NCBI RefSeq assembly: GCF_014202075.1
Contig: NZ_JACHFZ010000003.1
Location: forward strand, 124,001-188,000
Direction of reading: 5' to 3'
Length of the DNA: 64,000 nucleotides
From: Brevundimonas basaltis
GTDB taxonomy: Bacteria > Pseudomonadota > Alphaproteobacteria > Caulobacterales > Caulobacteraceae
Shown: positions 33,514 to 41,697 of the stretch, one piece after another
Numbering within the stretch: position 1 is the stretch's first letter
Layout of the letters: every line of letters starts with the position of its first letter
Notes under the pieces: model-generated
Told to the model about the DNA's origin: nothing
What the model saw: the letters and a program-made list of their open reading frames with translations, nothing else
Database searches by the model: none
Position numbers and translations under genes: made by a program

Positions 33514-33804
33514 ATGTTGCAAGAGCGACGCCTTAACAATCAAGGCGAACAGTACGTGGTCGGCCCGACGGGCACGCCCCTGACCCTGCACGATCTTCCG
33601 CCGGCCAATACGGACCGCTGGGTGATCCGGCGCAAGGCCGAGGTTGTGGCCGCCGTGCGCGGCGGACTGATCAGCCTGGACGACGCGCTGGCTCGTTATC
33701 GCCTGACCGCCGAGGAATTTCTGGCGTGGCAGAAGGCGATCGACAAATGGGGCATGCAGGGTCTGCGCACGACCCGCATCCAACACTACGGCCGCGGCAG
33801 CTAA
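33514..33804 (+). CDS. sciP: SciP, inhibitor of the cell-cycle regulator CtrA (DUF1153)
   Basis: I start at ATG 33514 (MLQERRLNNQGEQYVVGPTG, 96 aa) because SciP proteins begin this way. GAGG lies nine bases upstream, and an in-frame ATG five codons earlier is less likely. The conserved core is RWVIRRKAEVVAAVRGGLIS, then LDDALARYRLTAEEFLAWQK, ending LRTTRIQHY. The protein is a helix-turn-helix factor that binds CtrA and stops it recruiting RNA polymerase. Placement after flgE matches Caulobacter. A CtrA-type site precedes it. Confidence 0.93.
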   Translation: MLQERRLNNQGEQYVVGPTGTPLTLHDLPPANTDRWVIRRKAEVVAAVRGGLISLDDALARYRLTAEEFLAWQKAIDKWGMQGLRTTRIQHYGRGS

Positions 33805-33821
33805 AACAACTCCCGAAGTTT

Positions 33822-33855
33822 CGACGGCCGCTCCCGGTGACGGGGGCGGCCGTCG
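33822..33855 (+). terminator. strong hairpin after sciP
   Basis: CGACGGCCGC (33822-33831) pairs with GCGGCCGTCG (33846-33855), and CCCG-GTGA-CGGG pairs inside. TCGTTTG follows, a poor T run. It lies between sciP and mnmA and probably ends sciP transcription. Confidence 0.6.
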
Positions 33856-33907
33856 TCGTTTGAGGCTGGCCTCGAAATCGAACCGGTTTCGCACTAGATA
33901 GCGCGCC

Positions 33908-35107
33908 ATGACGCTCGCCGAGGACACCTGCCCCGTCCCGACCATCGCCCGCGCCGACATGGACGCGGCGGTCGAGGCCGCGCGCGCGGCGGTCGGGCTG
34001 CCGGTCGGATCGCGGGTAGTGGCGGCCATGTCGGGCGGGGTGGACTCCACGGTCGTCGCGGCTCTGCTGCACAAGGCGGGCTATGACGTCGTGGGTGTCA
34101 CGCTGCAGCTCTACGACCATGGCGCGGCCTTGAAGAAGAAGGGCGCCTGTTGCGCCGGACAGGACATCCACGACGCCCGGCTGGCGGCGGAGATGCTGGG
34201 CATCCCGCACTACGTGCTCGACTATGAGAGCCGGTTCCGCGATGCGGTCATCGATCAGTTCGCCGATAGCTATCTGGCCGGTCAGACGCCGGTGCCCTGC
34301 ATTCGCTGCAACCAGACGGTCAAGTTCCGCGACCTGCTCGACGTGGCCCGGGACCTCGGGGCCGAGGCCATGGCGACCGGCCACTACGTCCGGCGTTCGG
34401 TCGTCGGGGGGCGTCCGCAAATGCGCAAGGCGGTCGATCATTCGCGCGACCAGTCCTACTTCCTGTTCGCCACAACGGCCGAGCAGCTGGACTATCTGCG
34501 CTTCCCGCTGGCCGATCTCGAAAAGCCCCAGGTGCGCGGCGTGGCGGCCGGACTGGGTCTGCGCATCGCCGCCAAGCCGGACAGCCAGGACATCTGTTTC
34601 GTGCCCAACGGCGACTACCGCACCCTGATCGACAAACTGCGTCCGCAAGGCCGCGAGGCCGGCGAGATCGTGCACATGGACGGTCGGGTGCTGGGCGCCC
34701 ACTCGGGCATCACCGATTACACCATCGGCCAGCGCCGGGGCCTGAATGTCGCGGTCGGCGAGCCGCTGTTCGTGACCAAGCTGGATCCGGCGCGGCGTCA
34801 CGTCATCGTCGGCCCCCGAGAGGCCCTGTTGACGGCCGCCCTGACGCTGGACGAGACCAACTGGCTGGGCGACGGACCGTCGATCGAAGCGGCGGCTGAA
34901 GCCGGAGCCGGGGTCCTGGCGCGGGTGCGTTCGACCCGTCCCCCTTCGCCCGCCCGCCTCGGGCTGATCGATGGCGCGGTGGCGGTGACTTTCCAGGCGG
35001 GCGAAGAAGGCGTGGCTCCCGGCCAGGCCTGCGCCCTCTACGATCCCTCCGATCCCGACCGGCTGCTCGGCGGCGGATTCATCAAGACGACGACGGCCGC
35101 GGTCTGA
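33908..35107 (+). CDS. mnmA: tRNA-uridine 2-sulfurtransferase MnmA
   Basis: The 399-residue enzyme has the ATP-pyrophosphatase loop [14 protein letters not shown] (41-54). The catalytic cysteines are Cys131 (PCIRCN) and Cys230 (SQDICFVP), with Cys134 nearby. Conserved QLYDHG, GHYVRR and DQSYFLF segments are also present. It adds sulfur to the wobble uridine of Lys, Glu and Gln tRNAs, with sulfur relayed from a cysteine desulfurase. The first 30 residues are longer than in E. coli, so the start could be slightly downstream. It stands alone after the sciP hairpin. Confidence 0.95.
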   Translation: MTLAEDTCPVPTIARADMDAAVEAARAAVGLPVGSRVVAAMSGGVDSTVVAALLHKAGYDVVGVTLQLYDHGAALKKKGACCAGQDIHDARLAAEMLGIPHYVLDYESRFRDAVIDQFADSYLAGQTPVPCIRCNQTVKFRDLLDVARDLGAEAMATGHYVRRSVVGGRPQMRKAVDHSRDQSYFLFATTAEQLDYLRFPLADLEKPQVRGVAAGLGLRIAAKPDSQDICFVPNGDYRTLIDKLRPQGREAGEIVHMDGRVLGAHSGITDYTIGQRRGLNVAVGEPLFVTKLDPARRHVIVGPREALLTAALTLDETNWLGDGPSIEAAAEAGAGVLARVRSTRPPSPARLGLIDGAVAVTFQAGEEGVAPGQACALYDPSDPDRLLGGGFIKTTTAAV

Positions 35108-35157
35108 GAAGCTGGTCGCGGCGCAGAAGCCCTAGCTGACGGTCCTCATCCGCGACC

Positions 35158-36000
35158 TCAGGATGCAGGCCGCGTCGGCATGAGCTTGCGACGCTGGCGC
35201 ACCAGGGCGATGGGGCGGCCGTCGGGGGCGTAGGCGACGCCGTCCTCCACCGCCCAGCCGCCGCCGACGTCGCAGCTGGTGAAGTGGAAACAGGCCCAGC
35301 CGTCGGGCGAGGTATCTGGCGTAATCGGCTGTAGCAGATCGGCGCGAAGGTCGACGCTGGCGGAGATCGCGGGCGGAGCCGGCAGGGCGGTCCAGTAGGT
35401 CGGATACACGCCGTCCAGCAGGAATAGCAGGCGGGCCTCGTCCAGCGCGACCCCGTCCACCGTGCGCATCCAGCACCAGAGTTCGGGCGAGCCGCCGGCG
35501 TTCTGGCCGAAGAGCCGGGGACCGGCGACGAAGCGGTACTCGATATGGCGCGTGAACCAGGGACCGAACCGGGGGTCCAGCGGGGTCGCCTCGATGTCCC
35601 CGACGGGTCGGAGCCCGGCGGCCAGCGGGGTGAGGACGGGGCCGTCCACGTCGCGACCGAAGGTCGCGAGGGCCTGGACCGCGGGGCGATCGGGCTGACC
35701 GCCCTCGACAGCGGCGTAGGCGACGTTGCGGCCGCCACGGATCAGAGTCGGAACGAAGGTCGCGGCCTCGAACCGGGCCGCGGCGAGATACTGGATCGTC
35801 AGGGTTTTGAGCGGCGTTTCCAGCCCCAACCCCTGGCGCGCCGCACCGCCCGCAAGAGCGGCCATCAGACCGCCGAACGGCGCGCCCTTGTCCGCGGGCG
35901 AGGACAGGGGCGCGTTGGAGAAGCCGCCGTCGAGTCGGGCGGTCAGACCACCTGCGCCGTTGTCAGCGAGGGTCAGGGCCTCGGTGAGGGTCTGCGTCAT
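35158..36000 (-). CDS. acyl-CoA thioesterase-like (hotdog, TesB-type) protein
   Basis: I start at ATG 36000 (MTQTLTEALTLADNG, 280 aa). The frame runs back to 36192, but that part overlaps the divergent regulator's promoter. The pattern is a double-hotdog thioesterase: PLSSPADKGAPFGGLMAALA in the first half and SASVDLRADLLQ, GWACFHFTSCDVGGGWAVED in the second. Substrate is unknown. It is divergent from an HxlR regulator with a 181-base gap holding a perfect palindrome, so regulation by that protein is likely. Confidence 0.75.
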   Translation of the reverse strand: MTQTLTEALTLADNGAGGLTARLDGGFSNAPLSSPADKGAPFGGLMAALAGGAARQGLGLETPLKTLTIQYLAAARFEAATFVPTLIRGGRNVAYAAVEGGQPDRPAVQALATFGRDVDGPVLTPLAAGLRPVGDIEATPLDPRFGPWFTRHIEYRFVAGPRLFGQNAGGSPELWCWMRTVDGVALDEARLLFLLDGVYPTYWTALPAPPAISASVDLRADLLQPITPDTSPDGWACFHFTSCDVGGGWAVEDGVAYAPDGRPIALVRQRRKLMPTRPAS

Positions 36001-36112
36001 GCGTCCGGCCATATCGTAGGCGAAAGATGGGCGGAAGGCTGCAACCTCCCGCCCCAGTCGAGGGATCAGGAAACGCCGCGAGGGGGCTCGCCGCGCGTCC
36101 GTAGCGAAACAA

Positions 36113-36125
36113 GACTGACTCAGTC
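36113..36125. promoter_or_regulatory. palindrome between thioesterase and HxlR genes
   Basis: GACTGA-C-TCAGTC is a perfect six-base inverted repeat in the divergent gap. It is placed to control both genes and is the best operator candidate for the HxlR protein. It also contains a GANTC (GACTC) methylation site at 36117-36121. Confidence 0.45.
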
Positions 36126-36181
36126 CGTTTAGATTGGCAACCCTCTTGCAAAAAGGCTGACGCGGCGTCACGTTCGTCCGC

Positions 36182-36685
36182 ATGGGACGCACCGCAGACT
36201 ATTCTCGCCAGAGCTGCTCGATCGCCGCGACGCTGGAAGTCATCGGCGATCCCTGGACCCTGCTGGTCATCCGCGACGCGTTCAACGGGGTCAGCCGGTT
36301 CGAGCAGTGGCAGGAGCGGCTGGGCGTCGCTCGCAACGTGCTGGCAGCGCGGCTGAAGTCGCTGGTGCAGCACGGGGTGCTGGAGCCGCGGCTCTATTCC
36401 GAGCGGCCGCCCCGGAACGAATATGTGCTGACCGCCAAGGGCAAGGACCTGCACGGGGTCTTGGTCACCCTGCACGGCTGGGGGGCGAAGCATGTCTATG
36501 GCGACGCGGACGCCGGGGTGCTGATGGTCCACAAGACCTGCGGCCACGACCTGTCGCCGCGCATCGCCTGCGGCCACTGCAACGAGATCGTGCGGCCCCG
36601 CGACATCCAGCTGAACCTGGCCAGCGACTGCCCGACCGTCGGCGAAATGATGCCGCGCGAACGGGCCGACGAAGAAGCGGCCTGA
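36182..36685 (+). CDS. HxlR-family winged-helix transcriptional regulator
   Basis: The 167-residue protein has the HxlR domain at residues 8-100: SCSIAATLEVIGDPWTLLVI, FNGVSRFEQWQERLGVARNV, LSARL-like NVLAARLKSLVQHGVLEPRL and PPRNEYVLTAKG. The C-terminal extension (110-155) has CGHDLSPRIACGHC, a cysteine/histidine pattern that could bind metal or sense redox state; this is inference. It is divergent from the thioesterase-like gene. Confidence 0.9.
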   Translation: MGRTADYSRQSCSIAATLEVIGDPWTLLVIRDAFNGVSRFEQWQERLGVARNVLAARLKSLVQHGVLEPRLYSERPPRNEYVLTAKGKDLHGVLVTLHGWGAKHVYGDADAGVLMVHKTCGHDLSPRIACGHCNEIVRPRDIQLNLASDCPTVGEMMPRERADEEAA

Positions 36686-36761
36686 GCCTCCAACGCTTGC
36701 ACCCCGCCGCCAAAGCGCCGATCTAGCCCCCGATTTCACCACCTCCTCCCAAGGCTTCGTC

Positions 36762-37943
36762 ATGTCCGATCCGATCGTCATCTGCTCCTTCGCCCGCACG
36801 CCCATGGGCGGCTTCCAGGGCGCGCTGTCGGGCGTCAAGGCGACCGAGCTGGGTGCCGCGGCGGTGAAGGCGGCGGTCGAGCGGGCCGGCGTCGACCCGG
36901 AGAAGATCGAGCAGATCTACATGGGCTGCGTGCTTCCGGCGGGTCTTGGCCAGGCTCCGGCGCGGCAGGCGGCGATCGGCGCGGGTCTGGGACTCCATGT
37001 CGAGGCGACCACGGTCAACAAGATGTGCGGCTCGGGCCTGCAGGCGGTGATGATGGCGTCGGATGCGCTGACCGCCGGTTCGGCCGACGTCATCGTGGCC
37101 GGCGGCATGGAGAGCATGACCGGCGCGCCCTATCTGATGAACAAGCATCGCGGCGGCTCGCGCATCGGCCACGACGTCATCGTCGATTCAATGATGATGG
37201 ACGGGCTGGAGGACGCCTATCAGCCCGGCAAGCCGATGGGCTCGTTCGCCGAGGACACGGCGGGGACCTACCAATTCTCGCGCGAGGCCCAGGACGCCTA
37301 CGCCATCGAGAGCCTGACCCGGGCCCGCAACGCGATCTCATCGGGGGCCTTCAAGGCCGAGATCACCCCGGTCGAGGTGACGACCCGCAAGGGAACCGAG
37401 ACGGTCAGTGAAGACGAGCAGCCCGGCAAGGCCATGCCGGAGAAGATCCCGGGCCTGCGTCCCGCCTTCGCCAAGGACGGCACGATCACGGCGGCGTCCT
37501 CCGCCTCGATCTCGGACGGAGCGGCGGCGCTGGTGATGACTCGCGAGAGCGTGGCCAAGGCCATGGGCCTGCCGGTCGTGGCGCGCATCGTCAGCCATTC
37601 GGCCCACGCCCAGGAGCCGGGCCTGTTCACGACCGCTCCGGTGCCGGCGATGCAGAAGGCGCTGAAGAAGGCCGGCTGGTCGGTCGAGGACGTCGATCTG
37701 TGGGAGGTCAACGAGGCCTTCGCCGTGGTGCCGATGATCGCCATGCAGGAGCTGGGTATCGAGCACAGCAAGCTGAACGTGAACGGCGGGGCGACGGCGC
37801 TGGGCCATCCGATCGGCGCATCCGGCGCGCGGGTGTTGGCGACCTTGCTCGGGGCCCTTCAGGCCCGTGGCGGCAAGAAGGGCGTGGCCAGCCTGTGCAT
37901 CGGCGGCGGCGAGGCCGTGGCCATGGCGGTGGAGCTGGTCTGA
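36762..37943 (+). CDS. acetyl-CoA C-acetyltransferase (thiolase)
   Basis: The 393-residue enzyme has the three thiolase active sites: Cys89 (NKMCGSGLQ), His349 (GHPIG) and Cys379 (LCIGGGEA). The pattern ALGHPIGASGARV fits the biosynthetic acetoacetyl-CoA class. It joins or splits acetyl-CoA units, in ketone-body use, polyhydroxybutyrate or the mevalonate-independent pool. It pairs in function with scoAB at 17.6-18.9 kb. AAGG precedes the ATG. The 448 bases after it hold only repeats. Confidence 0.93.
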   Translation: MSDPIVICSFARTPMGGFQGALSGVKATELGAAAVKAAVERAGVDPEKIEQIYMGCVLPAGLGQAPARQAAIGAGLGLHVEATTVNKMCGSGLQAVMMASDALTAGSADVIVAGGMESMTGAPYLMNKHRGGSRIGHDVIVDSMMMDGLEDAYQPGKPMGSFAEDTAGTYQFSREAQDAYAIESLTRARNAISSGAFKAEITPVEVTTRKGTETVSEDEQPGKAMPEKIPGLRPAFAKDGTITAASSASISDGAAALVMTRESVAKAMGLPVVARIVSHSAHAQEPGLFTTAPVPAMQKALKKAGWSVEDVDLWEVNEAFAVVPMIAMQELGIEHSKLNVNGGATALGHPIGASGARVLATLLGALQARGGKKGVASLCIGGGEAVAMAVELV

Positions 37944-37980
37944 GCGGCGGTTTTACCCGGGTAATAACCGAAAAAGCGAT

Positions 37981-38036
37981 GTGGCGGAGTCGACAGAGTA
38001 GGCGCCGGAATTCGGTGTGGCAGAGTCGGCAGAGTC
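37981..38036. repeat. short direct repeat rich in GAGTC (CcrM) sites
   Basis: Two 20-base copies of GTGGC[AG]GAGTCG[AG]CAGAGT lie at 37981-38000 and 38017-38036, 36 bases apart. They give GANTC sites at 37987-37991, 38023-38027 and 38032-38036. Together with GAATC at 38159 and GAGTC near 38380 the 448-base gap is unusually dense in this site. Confidence 0.65.
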
Positions 38037-38099
38037 TACATCGGCGCGCCTCGGGCGGTGCGGCGGGGATGCGGTTTTCAAAGACCGGCGCCTGCCGGG

Positions 38100-38235
38100 G
38101 CGACAGAACGGGAGGCATTATGCGCCCGCCGGCTTATCCGGATGGAAGATTGGTTTTAGAATCCGTTATCCGACTGGAAACGTGGAATGTTTTCCGCTGA
38201 ACCCGACCATGTTTTCGCGGATTGCCAGCACAGCG
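38100..38235 (+). repeat. 136-bp dispersed repeat with GANTC site, copy A
   Basis: Diverged copy of the element at 16870-17005 in opposite orientation (94 of 136 bases alike, no gaps). The ends TTATCCGGATGGAAGAT and CAGCACAGCG are almost unchanged. GAATC at 38159-38163 aligns with GATTC in the other copy, so a GANTC site is kept though its middle base changed. A weak coding-like match (LSGWKI, NPT, STA) is shared in one frame, but neither copy is an intact gene. Confidence 0.75.
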
Positions 38236-38391
38236 TCGGCGATTTTCCCGTGGGCCGGAAGGGTCGTCCGAGCGAGTTCACGGGTCTGCAAGGCGGGCGC
38301 TGAAAGCTATCCGGGATGACAAAATCTTAAGTAACCGTCCGATTGGGCGAGGTCTAGCAAGCGGCTCCCGACCTCTGGAGTCAGTCCTCCC

Positions 38392-39876
38392 ATGCGGACC
38401 GTCCTTTTTGTCGCCGCCTTGATCGCTGTGGCCTCAAACCTGCCGCCAGCCGCCATGGCGCAGACGGAAGCCCCCGCGGCCATCGTCTCCGCGGAGACCC
38501 CCGCCAGCCGGGCCGGCCAAGCTTTGATCGACGCTTTGAACGGCGGCGTGGACGACCGCCGGGCGTTCGCGGAAACCTTCTCGACCCTGGCGCTGCAGCA
38601 GGAGAGCGCGGCCATACGCGCCGCGAGGCTGGACCGGCTGGCCGGTGAGGCAGGCGGCTTCGACGTGATCAGCCTGACCCCGAACGGCGATCAGATGGTC
38701 GAGATCCTTGCCGTCACCCGCCGGGAGAGGCGGTTCGCGCGCTTCGTCCTCTTCACGAGCCGCAGGGAGTCGGGTCGTCCGACCAGCCTGTTCGTGTTGC
38801 GGACCCGCGATCCCGCCGCGATCGCGCGCGATGCATGGCCGGAAAGCCCCGTCCCGCTCGAGTCACTTCCCGGCGAGATCGCGCGCCGCGTGGAGGCGCT
38901 GGCCGCGGAGGACCACTTCTCGGGCGGGGTGCTGGTGGCGCGGGACGATGCGGTGCTTTTCCGGGGCGCCTATGGGCTGGCGGACCGGCGGTGGGGCGTC
39001 CCCAACCGCGGCGACACCCAGTTCCACACCGGCTCGGTCTCCAAGATGTTCACGGCGGTGGCCGTGATGCGGTTGGCCGGAGAGGGACGGCTGTCGCTCG
39101 ACGACACCCTGGCGCGCTGGGTCCCGGACTATCCGGACCAGAAAGCCGCCGAGGCGATAACCCTGCGCCACCTGCTGACCCATCGCGCCGGGATCGGCGC
39201 ACGGGACGGCCGAAGGCTCGGCACACTGACGCACCGCCAGGCGGCCGCGACGATGACCGCTCCGCAGGCGTCCGCGCCGGGGGCGGCCTTCGCCTACAGT
39301 AACGCCGGCTACGTCCTGCTGGGCGCGGTGATCGAGGCGGCATCGGAACAGCCGTTCGACGACGCGATGGAACGTCTGGTGTTCCAGCCGGCGGGCATGA
39401 CCCGCACCGACTACCGGCCGGTCACCGAGCCTGTACCGAACCGCGCCGCCGGCTACCTGCGGCCGGAGGACGATCCGCTCGGTTTCGGCCCGCGCTACGA
39501 CAACAGCCAGTATCTGGGTTGGGCCGGCGACGGGTCCGGCGGCGCCTGGTCGACGCTGGACGATCTGTTCGCCTTCCACCGGGCGCTGTGGTCCGGCCGC
39601 CTGCTGGGGCCGGAGGCGACGGCCGCGATGCTGGCGGAACAGACGGAATTTCCGGGCACCCCCCGACCGTCGAAATACGGTTACGGCGTCCGGCTGACCC
39701 AGTGCGGCGCGGCGGCCGTGATGGGGCATGGCGGCGGCGGGCCCAACTCAGGGGTCGACGCCTCCACCTACGCCACCCTCGACGGCCGCTGGACGGTGAT
39801 CGTGCTGGCGAACGAGGATCCGCCGGCCGGTGATGAACTGGCCACCTCGATCTGCGACGCGGTGGTCCGGAGCTGA
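38392..39876 (+). CDS. secreted beta-lactamase-family serine hydrolase
   Basis: The 494-residue protein has a Sec signal (MRTVLFVAALIAVASNLPPA, cut after AMAQ). Residues 35-150 are an extra domain seen in some beta-lactamase relatives. The class C-like catalytic domain follows: SVSK (Ser215-Lys218), YSNAGY (near 303) and a late HGGGG. It probably acts as a DD-peptidase, esterase or lactamase in the periplasm; the true substrate cannot be told. It converges on the XRE/DUF2975 pair. Confidence 0.88.
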   Translation: MRTVLFVAALIAVASNLPPAAMAQTEAPAAIVSAETPASRAGQALIDALNGGVDDRRAFAETFSTLALQQESAAIRAARLDRLAGEAGGFDVISLTPNGDQMVEILAVTRRERRFARFVLFTSRRESGRPTSLFVLRTRDPAAIARDAWPESPVPLESLPGEIARRVEALAAEDHFSGGVLVARDDAVLFRGAYGLADRRWGVPNRGDTQFHTGSVSKMFTAVAVMRLAGEGRLSLDDTLARWVPDYPDQKAAEAITLRHLLTHRAGIGARDGRRLGTLTHRQAAATMTAPQASAPGAAFAYSNAGYVLLGAVIEAASEQPFDDAMERLVFQPAGMTRTDYRPVTEPVPNRAAGYLRPEDDPLGFGPRYDNSQYLGWAGDGSGGAWSTLDDLFAFHRALWSGRLLGPEATAAMLAEQTEFPGTPRPSKYGYGVRLTQCGAAAVMGHGGGGPNSGVDASTYATLDGRWTVIVLANEDPPAGDELATSICDAVVRS

Positions 39877-39879
39877 AGA

Positions 39880-39903
39880 GCGGGGGGACGATCGTCGCCC
39901 CGC
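39880..39903. terminator. two-way hairpin between convergent genes
   Basis: GCGGGG pairs with CCCCGC around GACG/CGTC, a strong symmetrical stem that fills the gap between the serine hydrolase and the XRE regulator. There is no clear T run on either side. Confidence 0.55.
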
Positions 39904-39904
39904 C

Positions 39905-40141
39905 CTACTCCTCCTCCGCCGGCTCGAGGTCGGCGGGGTCGAACTCGTAGTCGAGGAGGTCGCGCGGCTTGCACTCCAGCGCGGCGCAGAGTTTGGCGAG
40001 GGTGCGGAAGCGGATGCCCTTGACCTTGCCGGAGCGGAACAGGGACAACTGAGTCTCCGACAGGCCGACTTCCTGGGCGAGGTCGCGAGCCTTGAGGCCC
40101 TTTTTGACGATCAGGTCGTCGAGGGTGACGCGGATCGGCAT
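39905..40141 (-). CDS. XRE-family (YozG-like) small transcriptional regulator
   Basis: The 78-residue protein is a single helix-turn-helix domain (MPIRVTLDDLIVKKGLKARD, LAQEVGLSETQLSLFRSGKV, FRTLAKLCAALECKPRDLL) with a short acidic tail. The start at 40141 overlaps the stop of the DUF2975 gene (ATGA). A longer open frame upstream overlaps that gene and is rejected. DUF2975 and this regulator type are a common two-gene unit in bacteria. It probably controls its own operon through the palindrome at 40676-40694. Confidence 0.9.
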   Translation of the reverse strand: MPIRVTLDDLIVKKGLKARDLAQEVGLSETQLSLFRSGKVKGIRFRTLAKLCAALECKPRDLLDYEFDPADLEPAEEE

Positions 40142-40641
40142 CAGATCATCTCGTCCAGCTCGGCCTGGACCTTGCCGGCCTGCTCCATGACCCCGCCGAG
40201 CAGGAACAAGGCCCCGCCGATCATGCCGAGGGTCATGCCGGCGACGTCGAAAAAGGCCCAGCCGCCCTGCCCGCCCTCGAGCAGGCGGATGAGGTTGGTG
40301 ACGCCAAAGACGCTGAGCAGACCGCCGAAGCCGAGGGCGAGGCCGACGCGGCGCAGGGCGTGGACGAGGGTCGGCTGGATCAACCGTCCCTTCGACAACT
40401 GGCCCATGGCCGAGCCGATCGACCAAACGGCGAACAGATAGAAGACGGTCGGCAAGGCCTTCACGAGGCTGCCCAGCCACAGGTCGAAGTACGGATAGTC
40501 CTCGGCGCGCGCGAGGAAGGCGATCGGCACGATGAGGTGCACGAGCGCCAACAGGGCCCCGACGCTGACGACCATGAAGACGGCCAGCCAGCGGAACTGG
40601 GCGCAGCGGCGGCGGAAGCGGTCGGTCGCGGTCTGGGTCAT
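40141..40641 (-). CDS. DUF2975 four-helix membrane protein
   Basis: The 166-residue protein has four predicted membrane helices (about 18-43, 52-75, 93-115 and 128-150) and is typical of DUF2975. Its function is unknown. It is always linked to a small XRE regulator, which here overlaps its stop codon. The operon is divergent from an ABC transporter with a 106-base gap. Confidence 0.85.
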   Translation of the reverse strand: MTQTATDRFRRRCAQFRWLAVFMVVSVGALLALVHLIVPIAFLARAEDYPYFDLWLGSLVKALPTVFYLFAVWSIGSAMGQLSKGRLIQPTLVHALRRVGLALGFGGLLSVFGVTNLIRLLEGGQGGWAFFDVAGMTLGMIGGALFLLGGVMEQAGKVQAELDEMI

Positions 40642-40675
40642 GGGGCGGAATCCGGGAGCGGCGAGTCTGTCTGAT

Positions 40676-40694
40676 CTTTAATCTTGACTTAAAG
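40676..40694. promoter_or_regulatory. perfect CtrA box or XRE operator in a divergent gap
   Basis: CTTTAA-N7-TTAAAG (40676-40694) contains an exact CtrA consensus TTAA-TCTTGAC-TTAA at 40678-40692. It lies in the gap between the DUF2975/XRE operon and the ABC transporter. The outer symmetry also suits a homodimeric XRE repressor, so either factor or both may bind. Confidence 0.6.
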
Positions 40695-40747
40695 ACACGG
40701 CGTTCGCAACTTTATATCGGAGTTAAACGAAACCGAGCGCGCCGAGC

Positions 40748-41683
40748 ATGACCGCCGCCATCGAGACCCGCGACCTGACCCGTCGTTTCAAACGCCATCT
40801 GGCCGTCGACGCCGTGTCGATGACCGTGCCGGACAAGGCCGTCTACGGCTTCCTGGGGCGCAACGGGGCGGGCAAGACCACGACGCTGAAGATGCTGCTG
40901 GGGCTGATCCGGCCGACCGCCGGGACGGCGCGGGTCGGAGGCGTCGATGTGGCCCGCGACCGGATTGGCGCGGCGGCGAAGGTCGGGGCCCTGCTCGAGG
41001 CGCACGGCTTCTACGGCAATCTGTCGGGGCGCGAGAACCTGGACCTGACGCGCAGCCTGCTCGGCCTGCCGAAGCGCGAGATCGAGCGGGTGCTGGAGGT
41101 GGTCGAGATGACGGAGCACGCCCGGCGGCGGGTCTCGGACTATTCGCTGGGCATGCGGCAACGGCTGGGGCTGGCGCGGACCATGCTGGGGGCGCCGCCG
41201 GTGCTGGTGCTGGACGAGCCGACCAACGGGCTGGACCCGGACGGCATCGCCGACATGCGGCGGTTCCTGCGCGCCCTGCCTGAGCGGACCGGGGCCACGG
41301 TGCTGCTGTCCAGCCATCTGCTGGGCGAGATCGAACAGACGGCGACGCATGTGGGCATTCTCAGCCACGGCAAGCTGGTGCTGGAGGGCGAGCTGGCGCG
41401 GCTGAAGGCCGACCTGGCGCCGGAGATCGCGCTGCAGACCGACGACCCCGCGCGGGCGACGGCGCTGGCGCGGGCGCGGGGGTTCGAGGTGCTGGCGGCG
41501 GACGACGGGCTGGTGGCGCGCCTCAAGCCCGGCGAGGACGCGCGGACCGCCTCGGCGGCGCTGACCCGGGCCCTGATCGGGGCGGACATCGCCGTGTTCG
41601 CCATCGGGGCGCGGTCGCGCTCGCTGGAAGGCATCTACCGCGAGGTCTCGCCGCCCGTCCCTGTCTCCCAAGCCAAGACCTAG
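40748..41683 (+). CDS. ABC transporter ATP-binding protein (antibiotic-efflux type)
   Basis: The 311-residue ATPase has Walker A GRNGAGKTTTLKML, signature YSLGMRQRLGLARTML, Walker B VLVLDEPTNGLDPDG and a switch His in SSHLLGE. The C-terminal 80 residues are the extra region typical of the bacitracin/lantibiotic resistance subgroup (BcrA-like). It is the first gene of a two-gene operon with a permease, behind a CtrA-type site. The substrate is unknown. Confidence 0.9.
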   Translation: MTAAIETRDLTRRFKRHLAVDAVSMTVPDKAVYGFLGRNGAGKTTTLKMLLGLIRPTAGTARVGGVDVARDRIGAAAKVGALLEAHGFYGNLSGRENLDLTRSLLGLPKREIERVLEVVEMTEHARRRVSDYSLGMRQRLGLARTMLGAPPVLVLDEPTNGLDPDGIADMRRFLRALPERTGATVLLSSHLLGEIEQTATHVGILSHGKLVLEGELARLKADLAPEIALQTDDPARATALARARGFEVLAADDGLVARLKPGEDARTASAALTRALIGADIAVFAIGARSRSLEGIYREVSPPVPVSQAKT

Positions 41684-41697
41684 CCGGAGTTCGCCTG

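Noticed and set aside
36001-36192. N-terminal extension of the thioesterase-like gene
   Set aside because: It overlaps the start of the divergent HxlR gene and the promoter region, and the extra residues have no family likeness.
38017-38319. 100-codon frame containing the LSGWKI segment
   Set aside because: Similarity to the other repeat copy is explained by the shared DNA element; the frame has no ribosome site and the matched segment is short.
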